Position numbers and translations under genes: made by a program. The notes beneath the pieces were generated by a model. It saw only the letters and a list, made by a program, of their open reading frames with translations. It made no database searches and was not told the origin of the DNA. Source: Micromonospora fulviviridis (GTDB lineage Bacteria > Actinomycetota > Actinomycetes > Mycobacteriales > Micromonosporaceae). From it: DNA of 64,000 nucleotides. Positions 23,815 to 32,696 of the stretch are shown piece after piece; position 1 is the first letter of the stretch; each line of letters begins with the position of its first letter. Location: NCBI RefSeq assembly GCF_014648395.1, contig NZ_BMRA01000018.1:1-64000 (forward strand), in the 5' to 3' direction.

Positions 23815-24698
23815 GAGTCGACCACCATCGTGCCGAATCCTTCCGAGGTGAACACTTCGAGGAGCGTGGAGTGGGCGACCCGGCCGTCGACGACGTGCGC
23901 GGCGGGCACTCCCCCGCGCACCGCCCGCAGGCAGGCCTCCATCTTCGGGACCATCCCGGATTCCAGGGCCGGCAGCAGCTTCGCCAGGTCGTCGGCGGTG
24001 ATCTCGCTGACCAGGCTGGCCGTGTCGGGCCAGTCGGCGTAGAGGCCGGGCACGTCGGTGAGGACGACCAGCTTGCGGGCGTCCAGGGCGATGGCGAGCG
24101 CGGCGGCGGCCGTGTCGGCGTTGAGGTTGTGCAGCACCCCGTCGACGTCCGGCGCGACCGTGGAGATGACCGGGATCCGGCCGGCCGCGATGAGGTCGGC
24201 CACCGCGGAGACGTCCACCGACTCCACGTCGCCGACCTGCCCGACGTCGACCGGCTCCCCGTCCACGTACGCGGGGCGGCGCACCGCGGTGAACAGGCCG
24301 GCGTCCTCGCCGGAGAGACCGACGGCGAACGGGCCGTGCGCGTTGATCAGCCCGACCAGCTCGCGGCCGACCTGCCCCACGAGCACCATCCGGACCACGT
24401 CCATGGCCTCGGGGGTGGTGACCCGCAGGCCGCCCTTGAACTCGCTGGCGATGCCGAGCCGGCCGAGCATGGCGGAGATCTGCGGCCCGCCGCCGTGCAC
24501 GACGACCGGCTTGAGGCCGGCGTAGCGGAGGAAGACCATGTCCGCGGCGAACGCCCGCTGGAGTTCGGGGTCGACCATGGCGTTGCCGCCGTACTTGACC
24601 ACGACGGTGGCGCCCGAGAAGCGGGCCAGCCAGGGCAGGGCCTCGATCAGCGTCTCGGCCTTGGCCTGGGCCCGGGTGAGGTCGGCGGAGAGGCTCAT
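23811..24698 (-). CDS. argB: Acetylglutamate kinase
   Basis: Phosphorylates N-acetylglutamate. 295 residues from ATG 24698. Amino-acid kinase fold with VVVKYGGNAMVD (ATP lysine), VVVHGGGPQISAMLGRLG (substrate loop) and NLNADTAAAALAIALDARKLVVLTDVPGLY. An arginine-sensitive type is likely, given the N-terminal extension helix before the core. Overlaps argJ and argD by 4 bases. Confidence 0.96.
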   Translation of the reverse strand: MSLSADLTRAQAKAETLIEALPWLARFSGATVVVKYGGNAMVDPELQRAFAADMVFLRYAGLKPVVVHGGGPQISAMLGRLGIASEFKGGLRVTTPEAMDVVRMVLVGQVGRELVGLINAHGPFAVGLSGEDAGLFTAVRRPAYVDGEPVDVGQVGDVESVDVSAVADLIAAGRIPVISTVAPDVDGVLHNLNADTAAAALAIALDARKLVVLTDVPGLYADWPDTASLVSEITADDLAKLLPALESGMVPKMEACLRAVRGGVPAAHVVDGRVAHSTLLEVFTSEGFGTMVVDS

Positions 24699-25867
24699 GT
24701 GGAGTACGCCGAGTTCTCGTGCACGTACGCGTGCGACAGGTCGTTGGTCCAGATCGTCGCCGCGGCCTCGCCGGCGTGCAGGTCGATCCGGATGGTGACG
24801 TCCCGGCCGGTGAGGTCCACCTTGGCCCGGTCCTCGGCGGCGGCGCCGCTCCGGCACACCCAGATCCCGTTGACCGCGACGTCCACGCCGTCCGGCTCGA
24901 ACGCGGCGGCGGTGGTGCCCACGGCGGCGAGGATGCGCCCCCAGTTCGGGTCGTTGCCGAACAGCGCGGTCTTGACCAGGTTGTTCCGGGCCACCGAGCG
25001 GCCCACCTCGACCGCGTCGTCCTCGTCGGCCGCGCCGACCACGTCGATGGCGATCTGCTTGGTGGCGCCCTCGGCGTCGGCGACCAGCTGCTGGGCCAGG
25101 TCGTGGCAGGCGGCGGTCACCGCGGCGGTCAGCTCCGCGACGGTGGGCTCGATGCCGGAGGCGCCGCTGGCCAGCAGCAGCACCGTGTCGTTGGTGGACA
25201 TGCACCCGTCGGAGTCGACCCGGTCGAAGGTGACCCGGGTGGCGGCGCGCAGCGCGGCGTCCAGGGTCTCCGGCCCGGCCACCGCGTCGGTGGTGAGCAC
25301 GCAGAGCATGGTGGCCATGGCCGGGGCGAGCATCCCGGCGCCCTTGGCCATGCCGCCGACGGTCCAGCCGCTGCCCCGGGCCACGGTGGTCTTGGGCCGG
25401 GTGTCGGTGGTCATGATCGCCTCGGCGGCCGGGTGGCCGCCGTCGCGGGACAGGCCGCGCACCGCGCCGCGGACGCCCGGGAGGAGCTTGTCCATGGGCA
25501 GGCGCTCGCCGATCAGGCCGGTGGAGCAGACCGCCACCTCGCCGGCGCCGACCATGAGCCGGGGGCTGCTGGCGGTGAGCGCGGCGGCGGTGTGCTCGGC
25601 GGTGGCGTGGGTGTCCTGGAAGCCGGCCGGGCCGGTGCAGGCGTTGGCGCCGCCGGAGTTGAGCACCACGGCGCGGACCACGCCGCCCCGGACGACCTGC
25701 TGGGTCCAGAGCACCGGGGCGGCCTTGACCCGGTTGGCGGTGAAGACGGCGGCGACTCCGGCGTCGGGGCCGTCGTTGACGACCAGGGCGACGTCGCCGG
25801 CGCCGCTGGCCTTGAGGCCGGCGGCCACGCCGGCGGCGCGGAAGCCCCGGGGGGTGGTGACTGTCAT
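24695..25867 (-). CDS. argJ: Glutamate N-acetyltransferase / ornithine acetyltransferase
   Basis: Transfers acetyl from acetylornithine to glutamate, so the pathway runs as the acetyl-recycling cycle (no argE or argA in the operon). 390 residues; ATMLCVLTTDA carries the Thr at which the precursor self-cleaves into alpha and beta chains, with KGAGMLAPAM just before it. Full length, ATG overlapping the argC stop (ATGA). Confidence 0.96.
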   Translation of the reverse strand: MTVTTPRGFRAAGVAAGLKASGAGDVALVVNDGPDAGVAAVFTANRVKAAPVLWTQQVVRGGVVRAVVLNSGGANACTGPAGFQDTHATAEHTAAALTASSPRLMVGAGEVAVCSTGLIGERLPMDKLLPGVRGAVRGLSRDGGHPAAEAIMTTDTRPKTTVARGSGWTVGGMAKGAGMLAPAMATMLCVLTTDAVAGPETLDAALRAATRVTFDRVDSDGCMSTNDTVLLLASGASGIEPTVAELTAAVTAACHDLAQQLVADAEGATKQIAIDVVGAADEDDAVEVGRSVARNNLVKTALFGNDPNWGRILAAVGTTAAAFEPDGVDVAVNGIWVCRSGAAAEDRAKVDLTGRDVTIRIDLHAGEAAATIWTNDLSHAYVHENSAYST

Positions 25868-26865
25868 GGGGCTACTCCCAACACGGAGAGTCCGGTGGTC
25901 TCGGGGAGGTCGAACATCAGGTTGGCGTTCTGCACGGCCTGGCCGGCGGCGCCCTTGCCGAGGTTGTCCACGGCGCTGACCACGATCACCCGGCCGGAGT
26001 CGACGTCGACCGTGGCCTGGAGGTGGCAGGAGTTGCCGCCCCCGGTGGCGGCGGTGTGCGGCCAGGCCCCCTCGGGCAGCAGGTGCACGAAGGGCTCGTC
26101 GGCGTACGCCGCGGCCAGCACCTCGCGCGGGTCGGCGTCGCCCGTGGGGACGGCCGTGACGGTGGCCAGGATGCCGCGCGGCATGGGCGCCAGGACCGGG
26201 GTGAAGGAGAGGCTGGTCGCGCCGGTGGCCTGCTTGATCTCCGGCACGTGCTGGTGGGCGCCGACCTTGTAGGGCGACAGGTCGCCCATCACCTCGCTGC
26301 CCAGCAGGTGCGCCTTGGCGGCCCGGCCGGCGCCGGAGGTGCCGGAGGCGGCGACCACCACCACGTCGGTGGGGAACACCGCGCCGGCGGCGATCAGCGG
26401 GGCGAGCGCCAGGGTGGTGGCGACCGCGTAGCAGCCGGTGCTCGCGACCCGGTCGGCCGCCGCGATGGCGGCCCGCTGGGCGGGCAGCTCGGGCAGCCCG
26501 TAGGTCCAGGCGCCGGCGTGGTCGCCGCCGTAGTAGCGGGCCCAGGCGTCGGCGTCGCGCAGCCGGTGGTCCGCGCCGAGGTCGACCACCTTGACCCCGC
26601 CGGGCAGGGCCGCCGCGAGGGCCGCCGACTGGCCGTGCGGCAGGGCCAGGAAGACCAGGTCCGCGTCGGCCAGGGTGGTCGGGTCGGTCGCCCCGAAGAC
26701 CAGGTCCAGCCCGGTGAGCTGCGGGTGTACGGCGGCGACGGGCCGGCCGGCCGAGGCATGGGCGGTGGCGGCGACCAGGTCGAACTCGGGGTGCCCGGCG
26801 AGCAACCGGAGCAGCTCGCCGCCGGCGTACCCGCTCGCGCCGGCGACCGCGACTCGGATGCCCAT
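25864..26865 (-). CDS. argC: N-acetyl-gamma-glutamyl-phosphate reductase
   Basis: NADPH-dependent reduction of acetylglutamyl phosphate. 333 residues from ATG 26865, placed 5 bases after GGAGG; GTG at 26871 would sit too close to that site. Rossmann start VAVAGASGYAGGELLRLL, catalytic Cys in VASTGCYAVATTLALAPL, and HQHVPEI near the C-terminal domain. First gene of the operon, directly behind the ARG-box promoter. Confidence 0.96.
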   Translation of the reverse strand: MGIRVAVAGASGYAGGELLRLLAGHPEFDLVAATAHASAGRPVAAVHPQLTGLDLVFGATDPTTLADADLVFLALPHGQSAALAAALPGGVKVVDLGADHRLRDADAWARYYGGDHAGAWTYGLPELPAQRAAIAAADRVASTGCYAVATTLALAPLIAAGAVFPTDVVVVAASGTSGAGRAAKAHLLGSEVMGDLSPYKVGAHQHVPEIKQATGATSLSFTPVLAPMPRGILATVTAVPTGDADPREVLAAAYADEPFVHLLPEGAWPHTAATGGGNSCHLQATVDVDSGRVIVVSAVDNLGKGAAGQAVQNANLMFDLPETTGLSVLGVAP

Positions 26866-26874
26866 ACTCACCTC

Positions 26875-26930
26875 CGTATGACTATGCAGAGAAGGCTAGC
26901 AGTGATCATGGCCCTCTGCAAGTTCATACG
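26875..26930 (-). promoter_or_regulatory. argC promoter with two ARG boxes
   Basis: Minus strand: TTGCAG (26921-26916) and TAGCCT (26898-26893), 17 bases apart. Two near-identical 15-mers in opposite orientation cover it: CTGCATAGTCATACG on the minus strand (26889-26875) and CTGCAAGTTCATACG on the plus strand (26916-26930). Their centres are 41 bases (about four helical turns) apart, as expected for one ArgR hexamer. The distal box overlaps the -35; the proximal one lies just past the start point and abuts the ribosome binding site. Confidence 0.8.
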
Positions 26931-26966
26931 GTGTGGCGCATGAAACTGCACGCATCTCGCATTGCA

Positions 26967-27009
26967 TTGACAGGCGCGCATATAGGACCGATGCTGAGAG
27001 AGCGCTCTC
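26967..27009 (+). promoter_or_regulatory. Promoter and LacI-type operator of the GH64 glucanase
   Basis: TTGACA (26967-26972) with a weak -10 GATGCT about 17 bases on (26990-26995), immediately followed by the perfect 12-bp palindrome GAGAGCGCTCTC (26998-27009). Palindromes with a central AGCGCT are typical of LacI-family sugar repressors (CebR/BglR type) controlling secreted glycosidases in actinobacteria. No LacI gene is in the window. Confidence 0.6.
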
Positions 27010-27095
27010 CCGGGCCGTCCCGCCCGCGTCCGCGCACTCCACCACGCCCACCACCCCGCGCCCGCCGCAGGCCGCGGCGGGTGGAAGGAGCACCC

Positions 27096-28811
27096 GTGCC
27101 CACCCCCAGGAGACTGCTGCGCGTCCTGCTCGCGCTCGCGCTGGCCACCACCGGCTCGGTGGCCGCCGCCTCGCTGGCCCGCGCCACCGGCCCCGACCTG
27201 CTCCCGCTGACCGTCACCAACGCCACCGGCCGCACCGAGGCCACCTGGCTCTACGTGCTCGGCACCGACCTGACCACCGGACGGCTCGGCTACGTCACCG
27301 CCGGCGGCGCCTTCACCCCCTGGCCGGCCGGCGGCCTGCCGCCCACCCCCGCCCCGGACGTCGCCGTGCCCGGCCCGGCCAACGGGGCGAGCACCGTGCT
27401 GCGGCTGCCCCGCAACCTCTCCGGCCGGGTCTACTTCTCCTTCGGCGCCAAGCTCAAGCTGTTCCTCACCCCGGACGGCCTGGTCCAGCCGGCGCCCTGG
27501 GCGGCCGGCGACCCCAACCGGGACCTGCTGTTCGACTGGTCCGAGTTCACCTACAACGACGCCGGGCTCTGGCTCAACAGCTCACAGGTGGACATGTTCG
27601 CCGTGCCGCACGCGGTGAGCGTCACCGGCGCCACCGGGACTATCCGGCGGACCGGGCAACCGGTCGACGACGGGCGCAACCGGGTGATCGCCGCGGTCCG
27701 CGCCCAGCCGGGCTGGAGCGGCGCCGTGCAGACCCGCGCCGACGGGACCGTGCTGCGGGTGCTCGCCCCCGGCAAGGCCGCCGACGCCGGGCTGTTCAGC
27801 CGCACCTACCTCGACCCGTACATCGCCTCGGCCTGGCAGGCGTACGCGACCCGGACGCTGACCGTGGCGCCCTTCACCGACCAGCCGGGCGTGCGCTACT
27901 ACGGGCGCACCAGCGGCGACCAGATGACCTTCACCGACGGCGCCGGCCGGCAGGTGGCCACGTTCCGCCGGCCGTCCAGCGCCGACGTGTGGGGCTGCGA
28001 CGGGGCGCTGGCCGCCCCGAACGACCAGGTGGTCGGCCCGATCGCCCGGACCCTCTGCGCCGCCCTGCACCGGTCCACGCTGGGCACCCTCGACCTCCAG
28101 CCCTCCGGGGGGCCGGCCGACTTCTACCGGGGCGCGCTGACCAACCACTACTCGCGGATCGTGCACGCCAACATGGCCGACGGCAAGGCGTACGGGTTCG
28201 CCTTCGACGACGTGCTGAACCAGGAGTCGCTGGTGCACGACGGCGACCCGCGGGCCGCGGGGATCACGCTCAGCCCCTTCGGCCCCGGCGGCGGCCCCAG
28301 CCCCTCGCCCAGCCCGTCCACCACGGCGACTCCGGGCCCGTTCAGCGCGACCCGCTACCTGCGGGCCGGTGGCGCGCTCGACCCCGCCACCGGCACGGCC
28401 GGCACGGTGACCCTGGCCGCCGCCGGGGGCAACCACGACGGCACGCCCACCAACCCGCAGGTCTTCACCGCCCGGGGCCTCACCGGCCGGTGGACCGGCG
28501 GGGCCACCGCCTTCGACCTGTCCGTCGACGCCGGCACGGCGGTGGGCGACGGGGTCCAGGTGCGGATCTCGTACGACCGGACCGGCGACGGCGGCTGGGA
28601 CCGGGTGGAGACGTACGCGTACTTCGCCACCGACCCGATCCCGGGCTGGGAGCACTACCGGCAGACCCAGGGGCTGCGCTCGGCCACCGGCGCCCTCGGC
28701 GACCTAACCGGCGGGACGGTACGCGTCGAGGTGTGGAACGCCATCGGCGGCACCCCGACCACGCTGGGCGTCGGCGACTCCTCCCGGATCACGCTGCCCT
28801 ACACGGGCTGA
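27096..28811 (+). CDS. Secreted GH64 beta-1,3-glucanase with extra C-terminal domain
   Basis: 571 residues from GTG 27096, preceded by GGAAGGAG. A signal peptide (RRLLRVLLALALATTGSVAAAS, cut after about residue 30) is followed by a GH64 catalytic domain to about residue 395. Glu150 in WSEFTYND and Asp166 in SQVDMF are 16 residues apart, matching the catalytic pair I recall for the laminaripentaose-producing enzyme (Glu154/Asp170). A Pro/Ser linker precedes a C-terminal beta-rich domain of about 155 residues that may bind carbohydrate. It cleaves fungal or algal beta-1,3-glucan outside the cell. Controlled by the palindrome at 26998. Confidence 0.9.
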   Translation: MPTPRRLLRVLLALALATTGSVAAASLARATGPDLLPLTVTNATGRTEATWLYVLGTDLTTGRLGYVTAGGAFTPWPAGGLPPTPAPDVAVPGPANGASTVLRLPRNLSGRVYFSFGAKLKLFLTPDGLVQPAPWAAGDPNRDLLFDWSEFTYNDAGLWLNSSQVDMFAVPHAVSVTGATGTIRRTGQPVDDGRNRVIAAVRAQPGWSGAVQTRADGTVLRVLAPGKAADAGLFSRTYLDPYIASAWQAYATRTLTVAPFTDQPGVRYYGRTSGDQMTFTDGAGRQVATFRRPSSADVWGCDGALAAPNDQVVGPIARTLCAALHRSTLGTLDLQPSGGPADFYRGALTNHYSRIVHANMADGKAYGFAFDDVLNQESLVHDGDPRAAGITLSPFGPGGGPSPSPSPSTTATPGPFSATRYLRAGGALDPATGTAGTVTLAAAGGNHDGTPTNPQVFTARGLTGRWTGGATAFDLSVDAGTAVGDGVQVRISYDRTGDGGWDRVETYAYFATDPIPGWEHYRQTQGLRSATGALGDLTGGTVRVEVWNAIGGTPTTLGVGDSSRITLPYTG

Positions 28812-28816
28812 GCACG

Positions 28817-28853
28817 CGGACGGGCCCCACCCGTGGTGGGTGGGGCCCGTCCG
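28817..28853. terminator. Bidirectional terminator between the glucanase gene and pheT
   Basis: Perfect 16-bp stem (28817-28832 with 28838-28853) and a 5-base loop between two convergent stops. Confidence 0.9.
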
Positions 28854-28861
28854 GTCCGCCG

Positions 28862-31411
28862 TCAGGCGCCGCGCAGGGTGGCGCCGAAGCGGCGGGCGGC
28901 CTCGGCCACCGCCGCGTCCCGGGCGGCCACCGCCTCCTCGCCCGCGAGGGTCCGGTCCGGGGCCCGGAACGTCAGCTTGTACGCCAGCGACCGGCGGCCC
29001 GCGCCGAGCTGCTCGGAGGCGTACACGTCGAAGAGCCGGACGTCCTCCAGCAGCGGGCCGGCCCCCTCGACGAGGGCCCGCTCCACCTCGGCGGCCGGGA
29101 CCGACTCGTCCACCACGAGCGCCACGTCGATGAGGGCGGGCGGGAAGGTGGAGACGGCCGGGCCGGCCACCACCGGCGCGGCGGGCAGCGCGTCCAGGTT
29201 CAGCTCCATGGCGCTGGTGCGCCGGGGCAGCTCCAGCGTGGCCACGACGGTCGGGTGCAGCTCACCGGCGTACCCGACCACCGTGTCGTCCACCAGCAGC
29301 TCGGCGCAGCGGCCGGGGTGCCAGGGGGCGCGCTCCGCGGCCCGGACGGTGACCCGGTCGGCCGGGATGCCGGCGGCAGCGAGCACCGTCCGGCCGGCCT
29401 CCACGGCGTCCGCCCAGCCGGCCGCGCGGCCCGCGCCCCACCAGCCGGCCGGGTCCATCTCGCCGGTGAGCGCCACGGCGACGTGCCGCGGCTGCTCCGG
29501 CACCACGGCGTCGGCGCGGGCGAACTCCTCGTCGGTCGGTCGCCGGTCCACGCCCATGGCCGGCGGCGCGCCGGCGCCCGGACGCGGGTGGAACACCGTG
29601 CCGATCTCGTAGATCGCCACGTCCCGCTGGCCCCGGCCGACGTTGCGCTTGAGGATGCCGAGCAGCGGGCCGAGCAGCGTGGTGCGCAGCAGCGGCTCCT
29701 CCTCGGACAGCGGGTTGGCCACCCGCACCGCCGGGCGGCGCGGGTCGTCGGCCGGCAGGCCGAGCTGGTCGGCCAGCTCCGCGGCCACGAACGGGTGCGC
29801 CAGGACCTCGACGTACCCGCGCTCGGCGAGCGACCGGGCGACCGCCCGGCGGCGCTGCTGCGGTGCGGTGAGGCCGCGGCCGGGGGGCGCCGTGGGCAGC
29901 ACCGACGGCACGCGGTCGTAGCCGTCGAGGCGGACCACCTCCTCGACCAGGTCGGCCGGGTCGGTGAGGTCGGGCCGCCAGCTCGGCGGGGTCACGCTCA
30001 GCACGGCACCGTCGCCAGCGGCGGCGACGCCGGTCTCGCCCGGGTCCTCGGCGAGCCGGTCGGCGCCCCGCGTGACCGTGCAGCCGACCTGCTCCAGCAG
30101 CTCCACCACCCGCTCCGCCGGGTACGCCACGCCGACCCGGCGCGACGGCAGGTCCGCCGGCAGGGTCACCGGCGTACGCGGCCGCACGTGGTCGAGGTCG
30201 AGCACCTCGGCGCCGGCCGTGCCACCGGCGTGCTCGGTGAGCAGCCGGACCGCCTTCTCCAGCGCGACCAGCGGCAGCGCCGGGTCGACGCCCCGCTCCC
30301 AGCGCTTGGCCGCCTCGCTGAACAGCTTGTGCCGCCGGGCGGTGCGGCCGACCATGGCCGGGTCCCAGTGCGCCGCCTCGAAGAGCACGTCCGTGGTGGA
30401 GGCGACGACCTCGCTGGTCTCGCCGCCCATCACCGCGGCGAGCGAGATCGGCCCGGTGTCGTCGCAGATCACCATGTCCTCGGCGACCAGCGTGCGGGTG
30501 ACGCCGTCCAGGGTGGTCAGCTTCTCCCCCGCCTCGGCCCGGCGGACCACCAGCGGCCCGCTGATCCGGTCGGCGTCGAAGGCGTGCATCGGCTGGCCGA
30601 GTTCGAGCATCAGGTAGTTGGTGATGTCGACCGGCAACGAGATGCTGCGGACACCGGCCACGGTGAGCCGCCGGGCCATCCAGCCGGGGGTCTGGGCGGT
30701 CGGGTCGACGCCGCGGACCATCCGCGCGGCGAACCGGTCGCAGCCCACGGTGTCGCGCACCTCGACCGGGTACGCCGGCTCGGCGGTCGCGCCCGGGGCC
30801 GGCAGGTCGGCCGGGTCGCGGAACGGCACACCGAGGGCGTGCGACAGCTCGCGGGCGAGGCCCCGGACGCTGAGCGCGTACCCGCGGTCCGGGGTGATCT
30901 CCAGCTCGACCACGACGTCGTCGAGGCCGACCACCGGGCGGGCGTCGTCGCCGGGCTTGGCCGGGGAGTCCTCGGGCAGCACGATGATGCCCGAGTGGTC
31001 GTCGCCCAGGCCCAGCTCCTTGGCGGAGCAGATCATGCCGTTCGAGTTGCGCCCGTACGTCTTGCGCGCGCCGATGTGGAAGTCGCCGGGCAGCACGCCG
31101 CCGGGGAGGATCACCACGACGCGGTCGCCCTGGGCGAAGTTGCGCGCCCCGCAGACGATCTCCTGCGGCTCGCCGGTGCCGTTCGCGGCGCCGACGTCCA
31201 CCCGGCAGAACCGGATCGGCTTCTTGAAGCCGGTCAGCTCCTCGATCTCCAGCACCTCACCGACCACCAGCGGGCCGGTGACGGTCTCCCGCAGGTCCAC
31301 CACGGAGTCGACCTCGATGCCGAGGTCGACCAGCGCCTGCTCCAGGTCGCCGGTGGGCAGGTCGGCCGGGAGGTCGACGTGCTCCCGCAGCCAACTGACA
31401 GAAACTCGCAT
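28862..31411 (-). CDS. pheT: Phenylalanyl-tRNA synthetase beta subunit
   Basis: 849 residues, normal bacterial length. The N-terminal EMAP/tRNA-binding domain (about 40-150, ICSAKELGLGDDHSGI) is followed by the B3/B4 editing domain, B5 (about 400-480), the catalytic-like core and the C-terminal ferredoxin-fold anticodon-binding domain (LIDVALVVDESVPAAEVERAL). Forms the alpha2-beta2 enzyme with PheS, encoded 40 bases upstream in the same transcript. Confidence 0.96.
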   Translation of the reverse strand: MRVSVSWLREHVDLPADLPTGDLEQALVDLGIEVDSVVDLRETVTGPLVVGEVLEIEELTGFKKPIRFCRVDVGAANGTGEPQEIVCGARNFAQGDRVVVILPGGVLPGDFHIGARKTYGRNSNGMICSAKELGLGDDHSGIIVLPEDSPAKPGDDARPVVGLDDVVVELEITPDRGYALSVRGLARELSHALGVPFRDPADLPAPGATAEPAYPVEVRDTVGCDRFAARMVRGVDPTAQTPGWMARRLTVAGVRSISLPVDITNYLMLELGQPMHAFDADRISGPLVVRRAEAGEKLTTLDGVTRTLVAEDMVICDDTGPISLAAVMGGETSEVVASTTDVLFEAAHWDPAMVGRTARRHKLFSEAAKRWERGVDPALPLVALEKAVRLLTEHAGGTAGAEVLDLDHVRPRTPVTLPADLPSRRVGVAYPAERVVELLEQVGCTVTRGADRLAEDPGETGVAAAGDGAVLSVTPPSWRPDLTDPADLVEEVVRLDGYDRVPSVLPTAPPGRGLTAPQQRRRAVARSLAERGYVEVLAHPFVAAELADQLGLPADDPRRPAVRVANPLSEEEPLLRTTLLGPLLGILKRNVGRGQRDVAIYEIGTVFHPRPGAGAPPAMGVDRRPTDEEFARADAVVPEQPRHVAVALTGEMDPAGWWGAGRAAGWADAVEAGRTVLAAAGIPADRVTVRAAERAPWHPGRCAELLVDDTVVGYAGELHPTVVATLELPRRTSAMELNLDALPAAPVVAGPAVSTFPPALIDVALVVDESVPAAEVERALVEGAGPLLEDVRLFDVYASEQLGAGRRSLAYKLTFRAPDRTLAGEEAVAARDAAVAEAARRFGATLRGA

Positions 31412-31451
31412 GACTGTTAAACCACCGTCTCCGTAACTCGTGCCCGCACCG

Positions 31452-32525
31452 TCAGACCCCGAACGCGCGGGTGAACCGCACGTCGCCCTCGGCCATGTCC
31501 CGCATGTCGCTGACCCCGTGCCGGAACATCACGGTCCGGTCGATGCCCATGCCGAAGGCGAATCCGGAGTAGACCTCCGGGTCGATGCCGCAGGCGCGCA
31601 GCACCCGCGGGTTCACCATGCCGCAGCCGCCCCACTCGACCCACTGCGGACCGTCCCGGTGCTCCGGGAACCAGACGTCGAACTCGGCGGACGGCTCGGT
31701 GAACGGGAAGTAGTGCGGCCGGAACCGGGTCTTCGCGCCCTCGCCGAACATGGCCCGGGCGAAGTGGTCGAGCGTGCCGCGCAGGTGCGCCATGGTGATG
31801 CCCTTGTCGACCACGAGGCCCTCGACCTGGTGGAAGACCGGGGCGTGGGTGGCGTCCAACTCGTCGGTGCGGTAGACCCGGCCGGGCACCACCACGTAGA
31901 TCGGCGGCTTGCGGGTCAGCATGGTTCGCGCCTGCACCGGCGAGGTGTGGGTGCGCAGAACGAGGCCCGAGCTGTCCGCGCCGGCCGGGGGTGCGATGTG
32001 GAAGGTGTCCATGAGGCCGCGCGCCGGGTGGTCGGCGGGGATGTTCAGCGCGTCGAAGTTGGTCCACTCAAGTTCGACCTCGGGGCCCTCGGCCACCTCG
32101 TAGCCCATCCCGATGAACAGGTCGCTGATCTGCTCCATCAGGGTGCTCAGCGGGTGGCGGGCACCGCGCGGCCGCCGGTCGTAGGGCAGGGTCACGTCGA
32201 CCCGCTCCTCGACCAGCACCCGCTCGGCCTGCTCGCGCTCCAGGATCTCCTGCCGGGCCGCGTACGCGCTCTCGATGGCGCGGCGGGCCTCGTTGACCCG
32301 CTTGCCGGCGTCGGACTTGGCGGCCGGCGGCAGCGCGCCGATCTCCCGGCGGGCGAGCGACACCGGGGACCGGTCCCCGAGGTGCGCGGGGCGCAGCGCG
32401 GTCAGCGCGTCCGGGTCGGCGGCGGCGGCGAACGCCTTCTCGGCGTCGGCCACGGCCGCGGCCAGGGCGTCCGGGTCGAGCAGGGCGACCTGCTTCGGGT
32501 CGTACGGATCGTTGCGGTAGCTCAT
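31452..32525 (-). CDS. pheS: Phenylalanyl-tRNA synthetase alpha subunit
   Basis: 357 residues from ATG 32525; the frame is open to 32564, but MSYRNDPYDPKQ is the sensible start. N-terminal coiled coil (ALAAAVADAEKAFAAAADPDAL), then the class II core with HPLSTLMEQISDLFIGMGYEVAEGPEVE, motif 2 around VYRTDELDATHAPVFHQVEGLVVD, and motif 3 in AFGMGIDRTVMFRHGVSDMRD. Ribosome binding site GAGGGAG at a rather long distance. Cotranscribed with pheT. Confidence 0.96.
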   Translation of the reverse strand: MSYRNDPYDPKQVALLDPDALAAAVADAEKAFAAAADPDALTALRPAHLGDRSPVSLARREIGALPPAAKSDAGKRVNEARRAIESAYAARQEILEREQAERVLVEERVDVTLPYDRRPRGARHPLSTLMEQISDLFIGMGYEVAEGPEVELEWTNFDALNIPADHPARGLMDTFHIAPPAGADSSGLVLRTHTSPVQARTMLTRKPPIYVVVPGRVYRTDELDATHAPVFHQVEGLVVDKGITMAHLRGTLDHFARAMFGEGAKTRFRPHYFPFTEPSAEFDVWFPEHRDGPQWVEWGGCGMVNPRVLRACGIDPEVYSGFAFGMGIDRTVMFRHGVSDMRDMAEGDVRFTRAFGV

Positions 32526-32648
32526 GGCGTACGGGCACTCCCTCACGGCGGCGCCGGCCCTCACAGGCGGCTAGGCGAGTCTACGGACGCGCGGCTTCGC
32601 CGCAGCCCGCCGGTGGGAGATCGCGCAGGAGGAAGGGTCAGGCCCGCC

Positions 32649-32668
32649 GCCCGCCGACACCGGCGGGC
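32649..32668 (-). terminator. Hairpin after the SpoU methyltransferase gene
   Basis: Perfect 8-bp stem with a 4-base loop (32649-32656 with 32661-32668), 29 bases after the methyltransferase stop. It separates the infC unit from pheST. Confidence 0.6.
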
Positions 32669-32696
32669 TGGCTAAACGAACGCCGTGGCGCGTTCA

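Noticed and set aside
26931..27095. N-terminal extension of the GH64 protein by 55 residues
   Set aside because: The extension lacks a start signal, contains the operator palindrome and would bury the signal peptide. GTG 27096 has a good ribosome binding site and gives a normal signal sequence.
26933..31420. A 1495-codon open frame on the plus strand, antisense to pheT and across the GH64 gene in another frame
   Set aside because: Its product is an Arg/Gly/Ala/His-rich string without family motifs. It lies over two genes with clear motifs (GH64 and pheT). Long stop-free shadow frames are expected at this GC content.
32365..32378. GGGGACCGGTCCCC palindrome resembling a DosR box
   Set aside because: It lies inside the pheS coding sequence and is explained by codon choice. 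It also shows that such palindromes can arise by chance here, so the intergenic ones must be treated with caution.
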